Of a DNA stretch of 64,000 bases, positions 35,905-46,822 are shown in pieces. Under the pieces are notes generated by a model, which saw only the letters and a list, made by a program, of their open reading frames with translations, did no database searches and had not been told where the DNA came from. The DNA is from Kingdonia uniflora (taxonomy: Eukaryota; Streptophyta; Magnoliopsida; Ranunculales; Circaeasteraceae). Within the stretch, counting starts at the first letter, position 1, and each line of letters starts with the position of its first letter. The stretch is from assembly GCA_014058105.1 (NCBI GenBank), contig JACGCM010000325.1, positions 310,001 through 374,000 on the forward strand. The letters are read 5' to 3'. Made by a program: the position numbers and the translations under genes.

Positions 35905-36595
35905 GCCTCTATTACAGTTTGGTTGGGCTAATCTCAGAGTTAAAACATAGCGTCCTTTTGAACATAATTTGTACTCTATATTTAGGTAAGCAACAGTGTA
36001 TAGAACTCTAGCGCTGCAGAAGAAGGGACGCCATTGCCTTTCTTGTCTCCTGTTAAATATTGGAGTATTCAGTAACAAATAATCTAATCTACCATAAGGC
36101 TTGTGCTCTAAACGTAAGGACTCTTGGAAGCTCTAATTCATTATAATGAATTCATTGCAGTTGCCTAATGATGAATAAGATCTACTTCACAAAAATTGTT
36201 GATTTTAATTTAGATCTATTTCATGTTATGCGTAGCCAACCAAGAGAGTTTCGCAGAAGCATCGAGCTCTAAACCATAACTCTTAAATATGTTAGAGTGC
36301 TTCACATGAATCAATGGTTTAAAAAAACATAATAGTTTACTCACCTCTAAATCCACATCTTTACAACTTAATGTTGTCGATTTTTTGGCTTCAAACTATG
36401 ATTAGAACTCTTGCCATGGTAATATGAGTGAAGTGAATTGTTTCTACAAAATAGGAAATGTCACAACGAAGATACTAAGATAAACTGCAAATATTTCAAA
36501 TTAATTTGGGCTATTAGAAGTTGAGTTGATAAAGTTTTTGTTACCTAAAAAATTTAGTTAAAAGAGAAAGACTTATTACCTTGAGGCATCTTTTT

Positions 36596-36645
36596 TCAAA
36601 TGAAAAACTTCAACTCCTTTAACTGTGGTGAACTCAATTCACTAT
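36596..36645 (-). pseudogene. Hsp70-interacting protein (HIP) exon start, second copy
   Basis: The minus strand reads ELSSPQLKELKFFI, a duplicate of the start of the fragment at 37467-37601, cut by a stop. Confidence 0.5.
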
Positions 36646-37466
36646 TCGGCGTAAGAATGATAAATTTAATTGAGCCTCTTCCCTTACAATGTTTACCCAT
36701 GTTGAAGTTACTGTTGGTGTTATACTCAACATGATATTGACTAAACTACACTGGATTTGGGGTTGGCAACAATTGCTACAGTTTTGGAACAATGCCATCA
36801 ACAACAAATGATGAATAATACAATACAAAACGGCCATGACAAAAGAAATACATCATGAATATATAGATATCTACTGCTTCAATTACTATTAAACCGAGTT
36901 TGTTGCGAACCCCACAATTCAACCATTTTTTTACTTGAGTTTTTATTTACCGCAAGACCAATACCTCTATTCCCTTGCCCTCATCTACAATAAAGATAAA
37001 CATGATTAAGGATGATTGTAAAACTACTTAGCTAACATTTGGAGGTAAGTTTATGAATCCAATAATAGGTAATCACATAATCAACATTAAACTAACTAAG
37101 CAAACATCATTAGAACCAATCAAATCCAAGATTAATAAGCAAACTTAACCATGGCAGAGATAGAGAGGGAGAGTGCCTCATAAACGTTGCTTAAGAGAAA
37201 GAAAATTGCTAAATAGAAAATTTACACCAATTGCAAGCTCGCACCAAGTCAAATATGCAGATAAAATTGAGAATTTCTAAATTTGAGATAAACCTACCAC
37301 AATTGCAATGAGCAACCCAATGAACACTGAAATTTCCCCAAAATCTGTTAGCAACCCTAGATGCAATAGCAAATTAGTAGAAAGAGTGTCGTATCGTATC
37401 CAAAATTAGAGAAATGGAGAAAGAATTAATGAGAGAAAACAAATACAGTAAAGGATAGAGAGAACA

Positions 37467-37601
37467 GTATTTTTCAAGCATCGATGGGTCATCTTTAAAG
37501 AAGGTGAGAGAAGGGTCATCGTGTATCGAAGGGTTTGATTTATATTGTTCGATGAAAAGCTTAAACTCCTTCAACTGTGGTAAACTCATCACAAGCGCCA
37601 T
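37467..37601 (-). pseudogene. Hsp70-interacting protein (HIP/FAM10-like), N-terminal exon fragment
   Basis: The minus strand reads SLPQLKEFKLFIEQYKSNPS and IHDDPSLTFFKDD. This matches the conserved N-terminal dimerisation segment of HIP-type Hsp70 cochaperones (QLK.F...CK.NPSILHDPSL.FFK). No TPR region is present. It lies near the 5' end of Helitron-2 in sense orientation, with a shorter duplicate at 36596-36645. Confidence 0.7.
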
Positions 37602-37728
37602 GAAGAGAGAGAGAGGGAGGTCATTGAAGAGAAAGATTGAGAGGGAGGCACTGACGGAGAGACGCCTTTGGGAGAGATGAAGAGATGGCCTTGGGAGAGA
37701 TAAAAGTCAGGGTTTAAGATGGGAAAGA

Positions 37729-37880
37729 TGTGTTTTGTCCAAACTACCCCCTAAGCATGAGAGTTAAATGAATCTAGGTCGTCCATCTCCCTCCTTCCCA
37801 CAAATCCCAGACCCTCTGTATCCTTGAGACAATGACGAATATGTCCATACGAAAAACACCGTTGCCTAATGCATAATAGA
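37729..37880 (-). mobile_element. Helitron-2 5' terminal segment
   Basis: 152 bp closely similar to 4098-4249, ending at the same base (…ataataga) before a T. It defines the 5' end of Helitron-2 and shows that the two Helitrons belong to one family. Confidence 0.8.
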
Positions 37881-39593
37881 TGTAGGAGATAACTGTAAGA
37901 CTATTTTGGTGTTTCTAGTGTGAAACTAAAAATGTTGGGGAGTTCTAGACAACCAAATCTAGTATTCCAAATCATAATTTAGATATTGCAATTTTTCAGA
38001 TATTACAATTTTTCAGCATTTCGATTATTTTCCATTCTAGTATTTGGCTTAGGTTAAGTCATAAAAGGGTTTCCATTTTCCAAATTTTAAAATTTGCAAA
38101 GATAATGACACTTTTAGTATGATAATGCTAGAACCTTTATAAAGTGTTTCTCATACATGGATCCTCTTCAGGTTTTGCATCAACTAGTAATTCTAAATGT
38201 TTAGTAGAGACCTAGATGTCTGACTTCAATAGAAATGGTAGATTACATTCAAAATTTCTTTTCTCATGCGTAGTCCTTTACACTGTAGGATAGATAATAT
38301 AATTTATTAATAATATTGTGATATTATGTTGCAAATCTTGCGATTAATTCCATCTTCATACTTCTGCAAAGGTAATCTTACGAATGTATTAAAAAAAGAT
38401 AATGGTATGATACTTTTTGAGTAGTTATCTCATGATTTTGTTTTCTCAATTGTGACCAGCTTCTGCCGCACTACCTCTTTGAGATGGCCCCATGCAAACA
38501 CCGTGGAAGACTTAATGTTCTTTTCCAACTGATGGTCACCATTAGTATTCTCGTAAAAAATCTTGTGAACTATGCTTCTAACAAGATCAAGGCTGGTTGG
38601 GGTTGGCGTTTGAGTCCAGCGCTTGCTGTCATTCCTGCTTTGATTGCCTGTGTTGGTACACATATTTTGCCTAATAATCCTAATTTTCTTATTGATCTTG
38701 AGAAAACTGAAAAGGCTAAAGATACGCTTAAAAGAATCTGTAGAACTGATGCTATTGATAAAGAGTATAATGATCTCATTCTTGCTAGTAAAGCATCCAA
38801 GTTAGTGACTATATAAGTGGTGGCATCAAGAATGTAAGATTTTTTAATTTTTTGTACAGTATTTTTGGGTTCTTTAATCAGATGAATTACGCCTCAGTTT
38901 TCATCTTTCTCTACTCAATATATATATATATATATCGAACATTAAAATACAACTAGGTTCATGCTCGTATAAGTAGATGTTTTGCTAACTCTATTGACAC
39001 ATCTCTCATTATAGGCATCTCACCTTCTTAAATACGATTCCATGCTTGGAACCTTCAAAGAAAATGTTAAGATCGTTGATAATGAAACAATCAGTGTGGA
39101 TGGCAAGCCCATCAAGGTTGTCTCAAGCAGAGATCCACTTAAGCTACCATGGGCTGAAATGGGAATCGACAATGTTATTGAGGTAACAAAAAACTAATCA
39201 TCGTATAACATCAAATTAATTTTTAAAGACTGAATGTTCATATAAAATCAGTACTTATACCGTGTGAGTTACAGGGCACTAGGGTGTTTGTTGATGGTCC
39301 AGAGCAGGAAAGTACATACAAGCTGGTGCCAAGAAGGTTATCATAACAACCCCAACAAAAGGAGCTGACTCCTGCTTATGTTATCAGAGTGGATGAAAAA
39401 GACTACGAGCATGATGTGGCAGATATCATGAGGTATGTGGTTCAACATGGAAAGCTTTGCTTAAATGTTTTTGATGATTTATCATTTATAGGCAAAGTTT
39501 GAATGGAATTCGATGCTTTGTAGCAATACGTCTTGCACCACAATTGTTTAGCACCATTTGTAAAAGTTTTGCATGAAGAGTTCAGTAAGCATG

Positions 39594-40838
39594 TGATGAG
39601 CGCATAATTATGACATTTTAAATATACCCGAACATGTATTTTAGTCGTCCATTATATTTAATTTTAGGTACTTATACGTATTTACATGATTGTAGCTATT
39701 GGAGATGGATATTTGAAACTAAGCTCTTAAAGTCAAGTAAAAGTGTCTTCAGCAGTTCATAGTATAAAAAGTCAAAGAGACAATATATTTGGTCTCAAGA
39801 TTGAAGAAATATATACACAAATATTCTTGGAGAATAAGATCAAAGAATGTATTACATCCAAGATCCTTAAAGATATTTTATATTAAAGATATATGCAAGA
39901 GTTTCCATAAATAAAAATCTCTAGATCACTTAAGGAAATTATATGCAAGAATATTAGGTGATTAGTTGTAATAATAGAAGATATTATTGTGAAAATATTC
40001 TTTAGAATTTAATGTATAGTTTCTAAATTTGGGTTCCTTTTCCTATAAAAGGAACCCTCCCCCATTGTAATTGGTCATCTCATATTGGAGCAAGTTTAGA
40101 AGAAATAAAGTCTTAGTTTTGTTTAATTATCTTCTTTCTCTTTTATTTTCTTTTGCAAATAATTAGTTGTTAATGCGATGAAGTCTGAGATGAGCGGTTA
40201 ATCTCCTAGCTAAGGCTAGGATGAGGTCTCTTCTTGGATGAGAAATAGTTAGTATTAATTAGGTTCTAATTAGTTTTTTCTTAGTACTTCATGATTGATA
40301 AGTTAGTGCATAATATCGAAGGCTTGACCATTGCTTCGATTTGGTGTATGATAACTTTAGATACAAACAAGTATTACTAACCGTAGACTTAATTTAGAGA
40401 TCTAAACAAGAAAAACCATTAGAGAACTCACTCAAGCCTAGCCATGATTGAGTTGATAATTCTCTAAGACACTTTTCACCATCTCTTAAAATCATAACCA
40501 CTAAATGCTTGGCCATAGATTTAGTTGTTTATTTTATAATATCGTATGTGTCTTAACACGAACATATGATGGGTGGGGATATTAGGATCTAGTTATATAT
40601 TGATTAGTGATTTGAAATGTAGAGGCCAAGTCCAAACCTTACCTCTCTCCCTCAATAAGTTTTATAATTAGTTTTTATTTATTCTTCGTAGAATTATCTC
40701 GTATATAATCGTTATTCGGCCTAGAAAGTATTTATTTTCCCAAACCTCCTTGTGGATTTGATCCCACACATCCGTGCTACAATTCGACAACCGTACTTTA
40801 AGCGGGTATTTTGTAGAGGCCCTAAAAACCTTTTATCA
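39594..40838 (+). repeat. 5' LTR of the pol-less element
   Basis: It starts TGATGAGCGC and ends TTTTATCA. A TATA box (TATAAAA, 40044) is followed by AATAAAG at about 40106, so it holds both promoter and polyadenylation signals. Confidence 0.93.
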
Positions 40839-40840
40839 AA

Positions 40841-40858
40841 TAGCGTCATTGCCGGGGA
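40841..40858 (+). other. Primer binding site, decayed tRNA-Asp type
   Basis: TAGCGTCATTGCCGGGGA, compared with the intact TGGCGCCGTTGCCGGGGA at 61779. Differences are transitions. Confidence 0.85.
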
Positions 40859-41708
40859 GGCATCATTGAAAACTATTCTTTCTAATACCGAATTTTCTTT
40901 ATTAATTCTTTATAATACCGTGCCAATGATTTCTAAATTATTTGTTTCTAATATTCATTGAAAAGTATAGTATACCGGTAATGTTATAATATAGTGTTTC
41001 TATTTATGTCGTTGTTTTTCTTTCTGTTTCTCTAGATTAAACTTTAAAAAAAAATTGTTTCGGATTTTTAGGCGCTAGAGTAGCTTTGTGGTTGTTTATA
41101 ATATTTTTAAATCTTACAATCATGCTTTTGGAGGTGGTTAAGAAGAGAGCAATAAATTTTTTAGCTGCTATTATTTATCACAAGCTCATCTCAATATTTC
41201 TTTTTAACTGTGAAGTCTGTTCCTGAATGTTTTACGGTTTTTAATCATCTATACATCCTATTTGGGAAATATGTATGGTACAAAATTTTTAGATAATTCG
41301 AAAACCTTTTCGAATTGCTATGGATTATATTTTTCTGCTAAGTGGTTTGAGAGTTACAGCATTTTGAAACAACAGAAAAAAAACAGTCTTTGTAAAGGAC
41401 ACCGCTGTTCATTAATCACTTGTTTTGAGCGGCAGAGAAGCTAAATTTTAGAAAACTTCTTTCTTGAACGTTTTTCCTTACTGAATTATCTTTCCTAATT
41501 AGTATTATGTAATTCTCTCTCTCAACCGAGCAGAAAGATATGCTAATTTGAAAATTAGGACATCATAGACTTGGAAATTGGATTAATATTACTGTCGCAA
41601 GTTCACTAATCTATATTCTCTTGTTTTGCAGGATAATCACAACGGTGGTACTCAGAGATCATGAGGAATTTTCAAAGTACACTGGCAAGCTTCTATCTAA
41701 TCCATCTT

Positions 41709-41762
41709 GTGCCCCCTAAGTGAAGGGGCACTTCCTTCCTTCGCTCCCTAAGTGAAGGGGCG
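41709..41762 (+). other. Double hairpin in the leader
   Basis: GTGCCCC-ctaagtgaa-GGGGCAC (41709-41731, perfect 7-bp stem) is followed by a second copy of the same core (41742-41762). The same pair occurs at the same place in E6 (62437-62490). It may be an RNA dimerisation or packaging element. Confidence 0.7.
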
Positions 41763-42492
41763 GCCACAGCTTCACCGGGAAACACTTTTCGTAGGTTGGT
41801 ACCTCTATAAACTTGACATCTAAAATAGGTTCATATCTGCTCTGCCTCAATACTTGGAACTTAAAGTCGTGTGGACTGTACAAATACACGCTGCTCTAAT
41901 AAAATATATGTTGTGATTAGATTGACTTATTAACCTGTTTAAATGTCTTTTCATTCCAACATTAGTAAAGGTAAAAACTGTCAGGGACTTGCAGAATTTT
42001 ACCACCTAAAAAGCTTTCTAACAAGTGGGACCACCCATTAGGGATACGAAAAAATTTATATCACACAAACATTGAACGTCCCAGACCAAAAAATAACTTA
42101 TAATAAAAAAAAGTAGCAAGATTCCCGCAGAATTTCATCACCCAACTGATAGGTGTACCAGACTGGGGTACAAACACAGGTTCGTAGGATACGACCCCAG
42201 CCTAGCGCAGCGAAATACTGGTTATTGGTTTGCGACATTACCATTCTGAGTGCTGACGTATGATTAGGCGACTCGCATAGGCGTGATGACTGAACATCAA
42301 CTCCAAGCTAGTACTAGAACAGTAACACAGGAGAGTGTATGAACCAAAGCCTTTGGCCATCCTACCCTTTTGTGAACATAGAAGAATATAGGGGAGACTA
42401 AATTATTTCTTCTAAATTTTGAAGTACTAGAGTTTTAGGATTGGTTAATTGTTTAATGCATTGAGTGTTAATTTAATTGTAAAATACCGTAC

Positions 42493-43689
42493 ATGCAAGA
42501 ACATTGGAATTCATACGGCTCACATTTTGACATCTCAAAATATCCTCAAAATTATCTTCAATCAGGGCACCACCAAAACTCACAAGATGTACAACCTTTC
42601 CAACCTCATTCCTATATGCATACCCATCAATCCTTCCAGTCACTTAAACAGCTCTCACCCACTCCACTTAAACCATCTTTGAAAGACACCCTTGCTTTCT
42701 TCATGCAACAATCAATGGAAAGTAAGAAACAAGTGTTACTATTTTTACAACAAATGATACAATTCTAACAACAGACTTTGGTAAATTAAACTTCTACGAC
42801 CCAGTCTATCTCTAGGATAGAGACTTAGATAACTCAGTTGTCAACCATGTAGAGTAAAATAGAGCACAAAAAACTTCCAGGCAATGAAGAAGAACAACTT
42901 GAAGTTATATCCCCTTGTGATTTAGAAAATGATGAATTCAAGCGTAATCACGGAATTTTTTTCCCCTGGGGTGAATGGATACCATATTATGAGACAAATT
43001 TAGAAGATGATCATTTTAAGATTGACAATCCTATGTCACAAGAAGATCTTAAAGAAGCGGCTAACATGTTCAATAATTTTTTTTCTCAATCACCTTTTAA
43101 TTCTACCATCAACATTCAACTACCGATGTCATTATCCATCACTTCACCGATAGAGCCCCACCAATTTACTAATGATATCATGACAAAAAGTAAGTATTTT
43201 TCCAAATTCTTAGATGATTTCTCAAATGATGAGGAGGATGACAAATTTCTTGGAAGTGTGAATTCAACATCGATCCTTGAGAAAATACGAGCTCCATCTT
43301 TATCCCAACCAGTCTCACCTTCTTCATCTCTATTTCTTGAATCCATACCTCCATCGCCCGAGCATAATGGAGGTACCATGACCATAAACGATTTTGAGGA
43401 CTTGTATAGAGATAACTCTTCCTGTATTTCTTTTGATGGATGTTTAAATTATTTCACGGACTGGAATGATCCTAAGATTCGTGAAATGGTACAAACAGTA
43501 GCACTTGAAAATGTGTTTCAACTTGGCCATGTCCCTAAGCCAATGAATATCCACGTCAATGGTCAGGATGAGTCCCTTGAGATAAGTTATGATTTTAGGC
43601 ACACAAATTTTAAATGTTTGCTTGAGTCAATTGTTCCCCGATCACCGCATCCACAAATATGTTATATAGTTATTCTTCTACTTAAATAA
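42493..43689 (+). pseudogene. Uncharacterised ORF of the pol-less LTR family
   Basis: One frame of about 398 codons runs from ATG 42493 (MQEHWNSYGSHFDISKYPQN) to TAA 43689, broken by four stops at about 42766-42850. The N-terminal third is Gln/Ser/Pro-rich with FMQQSMESKKQ and a coiled-coil-like segment (TTQSISRIET.ITQLST) resembling the C-terminal linker of Athila Gag. The rest (MSQEDLKEAANMFNNFFSQS; GGTMTINDFEDLYRDN; LNYFTDWNDPKIREMVQ) is acidic and unknown to me. The relative at 63225 keeps Gln codons where this copy has stops, so the ORF was once selected. Function unknown. Confidence 0.75.
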
Positions 43690-45577
43690 AATATTTTTTT
43701 GAAAAATTATAATTTTGGGGATGCCTCACAGACTTGCTTTGTTAGAACCACCTATCACATTTTTTGGATTATCAACGGTAATATGGGGGTTTAAAAAATT
43801 TCAAAGAAAATATCTTTCTTAGAAAATCGAGTTTTTAATTTATTACATTTTCGGGGACGAATATTTGTATACCAATCTTATTATTTACTGCAACACGTAG
43901 TAATCATATGATTGTATTGAAAATTCAAAAGGAAAATATGTTCTATGGGTATGTGTTTACTTTATCTTGAAGGAAATGGTTTTTCTTGATTTGTCTAAAA
44001 TTATTAACTTGGAATCATCAAATGATAGGCAAAGTTTTTAGAAGAAATTTTTTTCATAGAGAATTAGTTTTAAACTCTCTCTGGTTTTTACATAATATAT
44101 TTGCCCAATTAGGGGCTAATATTAATGATCACCATTAAGGTGTTCTTGGGTTTTTGAAAGAGAATTTGCAACTAAAATAGTACATCACCTTTTCTACTTC
44201 GTACCCTTCCAGTCTTATTGAAATTTTTTAAGTTTGGGGGTACATTCGTCTGGTTGAAGACTGTAAACTTAGTGCTTCTTGGGAGGCTACCCATGACATA
44301 TTCAGGTGAGAAATTCCAGCTTTTATTCTCCATTTTCTTTTATGCTCTCAAACATTGAGGGAAATGTTTCATTTAAGTTTGGGGATAGGAAACCATTTTT
44401 TAAAATATTTTTTGAAGAAAAGAGAAATAATGGCACTTTGACAATTTGTGATATATTTTTGACGAATTTCCAAACACTTAAACTGATTTTACCTTGACAT
44501 AAATATTATGGAAAAACCTAAATTTTTAAATTGTACCAAGTATATACTAGAATATTTTGGACTATCTTAAGCTAGATGTACTATCTTTTTATTAACGACT
44601 AATTCGAGTAAACTTGAAATATTTAGAGAACGTGCACTTCACTATAGTTTTGCAATTAATACATTCAATAGATTTTTTCTTAGTATAAGGGAAATTTAGA
44701 ATTTATGTTAGGAATAGTTTGCTACGAGGGAGACAATTGTTTAAGAATAAGTTCATTCCTAAGGAAAAAATAATAATAAGCCAAATGTGCTATAAAATAT
44801 TTTATGTTGCAAGGCTACTCGCATGATTTAGAACTGAAAGAGGAAAAATTATCACCAATCTCGAGTTTGACCATAAACTATGTGAAAGGTGCACAAAAAA
44901 ATATTACTTGTGAGAATTCTAAGTCTAGGTAATGATGGGGCACCACACCCCGACAACCTTAGCCAACTGGTGGAGATTGTCGACCGAAAACTCCTAGTTA
45001 TAGAGGCTTTACTAAGAAACAAAATAATCAAAAGATAAGGCTAAAAAAAAGAAAAAAAAATTTGAGGAAGATGAATTTACTAAGGCACTTGTTGAACTGA
45101 CCGTTAAATTTATTCCAATAAGAACTAGACTACTAAAGATTAAGTAAATTATTCTTGAAAATGTATTAGGCGATAAAGCTATTTTTACTGTACACTCAAA
45201 TATGGCTAAAGTAAAATACTTGAATCTCTTTCTAATCTTGAGGTAGTACCTTTAGTTTCGGATAAACTTAAAATATTTTTTGTATACTCAGGAGAATAGC
45301 AAGTTTAAGTATTTTTCAATCGGTATATTTTTGTCACAACTAAGTAAGAATAAGTTCGCAGAAAAAGAGTCATGTATGTTTTAAAATTATTTAAAATGTT
45401 ATTATTGACTTTTGTGGTTATAGTTACTATAAACCCTCACGAAACAATACTCGTCCACTAGGCTAAACCTGGTGGTTTAACTGCATATTGCATATACTAA
45501 AGGCAATCGCGCTCCCTGCGAAAGTAGCCTTTACTTTATTTTACTCGGAACGAGCAAAAAACAAGTTTAGGGGTATT
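43690..45577 (+). other. 3' non-coding part of the pol-less element, with PPT
   Basis: AT-rich, with AAGTTTGGGGGTA at 44229 (also at 53892 in E0) and a second purine tract AGTTTAGGGGTATT at 45564-45577 directly before the 3' LTR, which is the functional PPT by position. Confidence 0.65.
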
Positions 45578-46822
45578 TTATGAGCGCATAATTATGACAT
45601 TTTTAATATACTCGAACATATATTTTAGTCGTCCATTATATTTAATTTTGGGTACTTATGCGCATTTGATTGATTGTAGCTACTGGAGATGGATATTTGA
45701 AACCAAGCTCTTAAAGTCAAGTAAAAGTGTCTCCAGCAGTTCATCGAATAAAAAGTCAAAGGCACAATATATTTGGTCTCAAGATTGAAGAAATATATAC
45801 ACAAATATTCTTGGAGAATAAGATCAAAGAATGTATTGCATCCAAGATCCTTAAAGATATTTTATATTAAAGATATATGCATGAGTTTCCATAAAGAAAA
45901 ATCTTTACATCACTTAAGGAAATTATATGCAAGAATATTGGGTGATTAGTTGTAATATTAAAATATATTATTGTGAAAATATTATTTAGAATTTAATGTA
46001 TAATTTCTAAATTTAGGTTCCTTCTCATATAAAAGAAATCCTCCCCCCATTGTAATTGGTCATTTCATATTGGAGCAAGTTTAGAAGAAATAAAGTCTTA
46101 GTTTCATTTAATTATATTCTCTCTCTTTTATTTTGTTTTGTAAATAATTAGTTGTTAATGCGATGAAGGCCAAGATGAGCGGCTAATCTTCTAGCTAAGG
46201 CTAAGATGAGGCCTCTTCTTGGATGAGCAATAGTTCGTATTAATTAGGTTCTAATTAGTTTTCTCTTAGTACTTCATAATTGATAAGTTAGTGCATCATA
46301 TCGAAGACTTGACCATAGCTTCGATTTGGTGTACAATAACTTTGGACACAAACAAGTGCTACTAACCGTAGACTTGATTTGGAGATCTACACAAGAAAAA
46401 TACAAGAAAACTCACTCAAGCCTAGCCATGGTTGAGTTGATAATTCTCTAAGACACTCTTCACCATCTCTTAAAAGCATAACCACTAAATGTTTGACCAT
46501 AGATTTAGTGGTTTATTTTACAATATCGTATGTGTCTTAACAAAAACATATGATGGGTGGAGATATTTTGATCTAGTTATAAATCGATTAGTGCTTTGAA
46601 TGGTAGAGGCTAAGTCTAAACCTTAGCTCTCTCCCTCATTATGTTTTATAATTAGTTTTTATTTATTCTTCTTAGATTTATCTCGTATATAATCGTTATT
46701 CGGCCTAGAAAGTTTTTTTTTTCCCAAACCTCCTTGTGGATTCGATCCCACTCACCCGTACTGCAATTCGGCAATAGTACTTTAAACGGATATTTTATAG
46801 AGGCTCTAAAAACCTCTTTTCA
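45578..46822 (+). repeat. 3' LTR of the pol-less element
   Basis: It aligns with 39594-40838 over the same length. The first bases are TTATGAGCGC (TG lost) and it ends CTTTTCA before GCATG. Confidence 0.92.

Larger units (their letters stand above)
24245..37880 (-). mobile_element. Helitron-2, with captured PDR, CDC48 and HIP fragments and a nested MULE
   Basis: Both ends are seen. The 3' end on the minus strand is a GC-rich hairpin (stem CCGTGG/CCACGG, loop CGAG), then GTATTACTAG, with host A on the plus-strand left side. The 5' end on the minus strand is TCTATTATGCATTAGGC, with host T at 37881. Insertion between A and T, no target duplication, TC start and hairpin plus CTAG end are the Helitron hallmarks. 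The last 152 bp are shared with Helitron-L. It sits in the STP intron. Captured exons of a PDR transporter, CDC48 and an Hsp70-interacting protein are all on its own strand. No Rep/helicase is present, so it is non-autonomous. Without the MULE it would be about 6.8 kb. Confidence 0.82.
23790..38815 (+). pseudogene. Sugar transport protein (STP/MST) fragment, two exons
   Basis: Exon 1 (23790-24033) reads VYEKHSSQ...FFTSPLYIVALVAFF, AATISRRFGQK and, after a frameshift near 23895, LLGGFLFLVGAALNG ... GRIFFGIGVGFDNQ, ending at a GT. Exon 2 (38460-38815) reads LPHYLFEMAPCKHRGRLNVL, FQLMVTISILVKNLVNY, KAGWGWRLSPALAVIPAL and FLIDLEKTEKAKDTLKRI. These cover membrane helices of the major facilitator family, with the family motif around EMAP..RG. 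Working STPs import hexoses with protons at the plasma membrane. The GFDNQ / LPHYLFEMAP junction is where plant STP genes have an intron. Here the gap is 14.4 kb, nearly all explained by Helitron-2. After ASKASKLV the transporter sequence runs directly into a GapB exon. The preceding 23688-23789 frame was not identified. Confidence 0.85.
39594..46822 (+). mobile_element. Pol-less Athila-like LTR retrotransposon (LARD/TR-GAG-like)
   Basis: Two LTRs of 1245 bp each flank 4.7 kb of internal sequence, with GCATG as target duplication (39589-39593 and 46823-46827). A decayed tRNA-Asp-type PBS and a PPT are present. Inside is a structured leader and a single broken ORF (42493-43689), with no protease, RT, RNase H or integrase, so it must have depended on a partner element for mobility. 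A second member starts at 60650, and a relative of the ORF lies at 52560-53345. It interrupts GapB. Confidence 0.92.

Noticed and set aside
29030..35950. 9-bp target duplication of the MULE
   Set aside because: Flanks tested at several possible ends do not match; none is reported.
38917..38935. TA-rich run as a Helitron or MITE end
   Set aside because: A simple (TA)n repeat within the GapB intron, with no hairpin or partner end.
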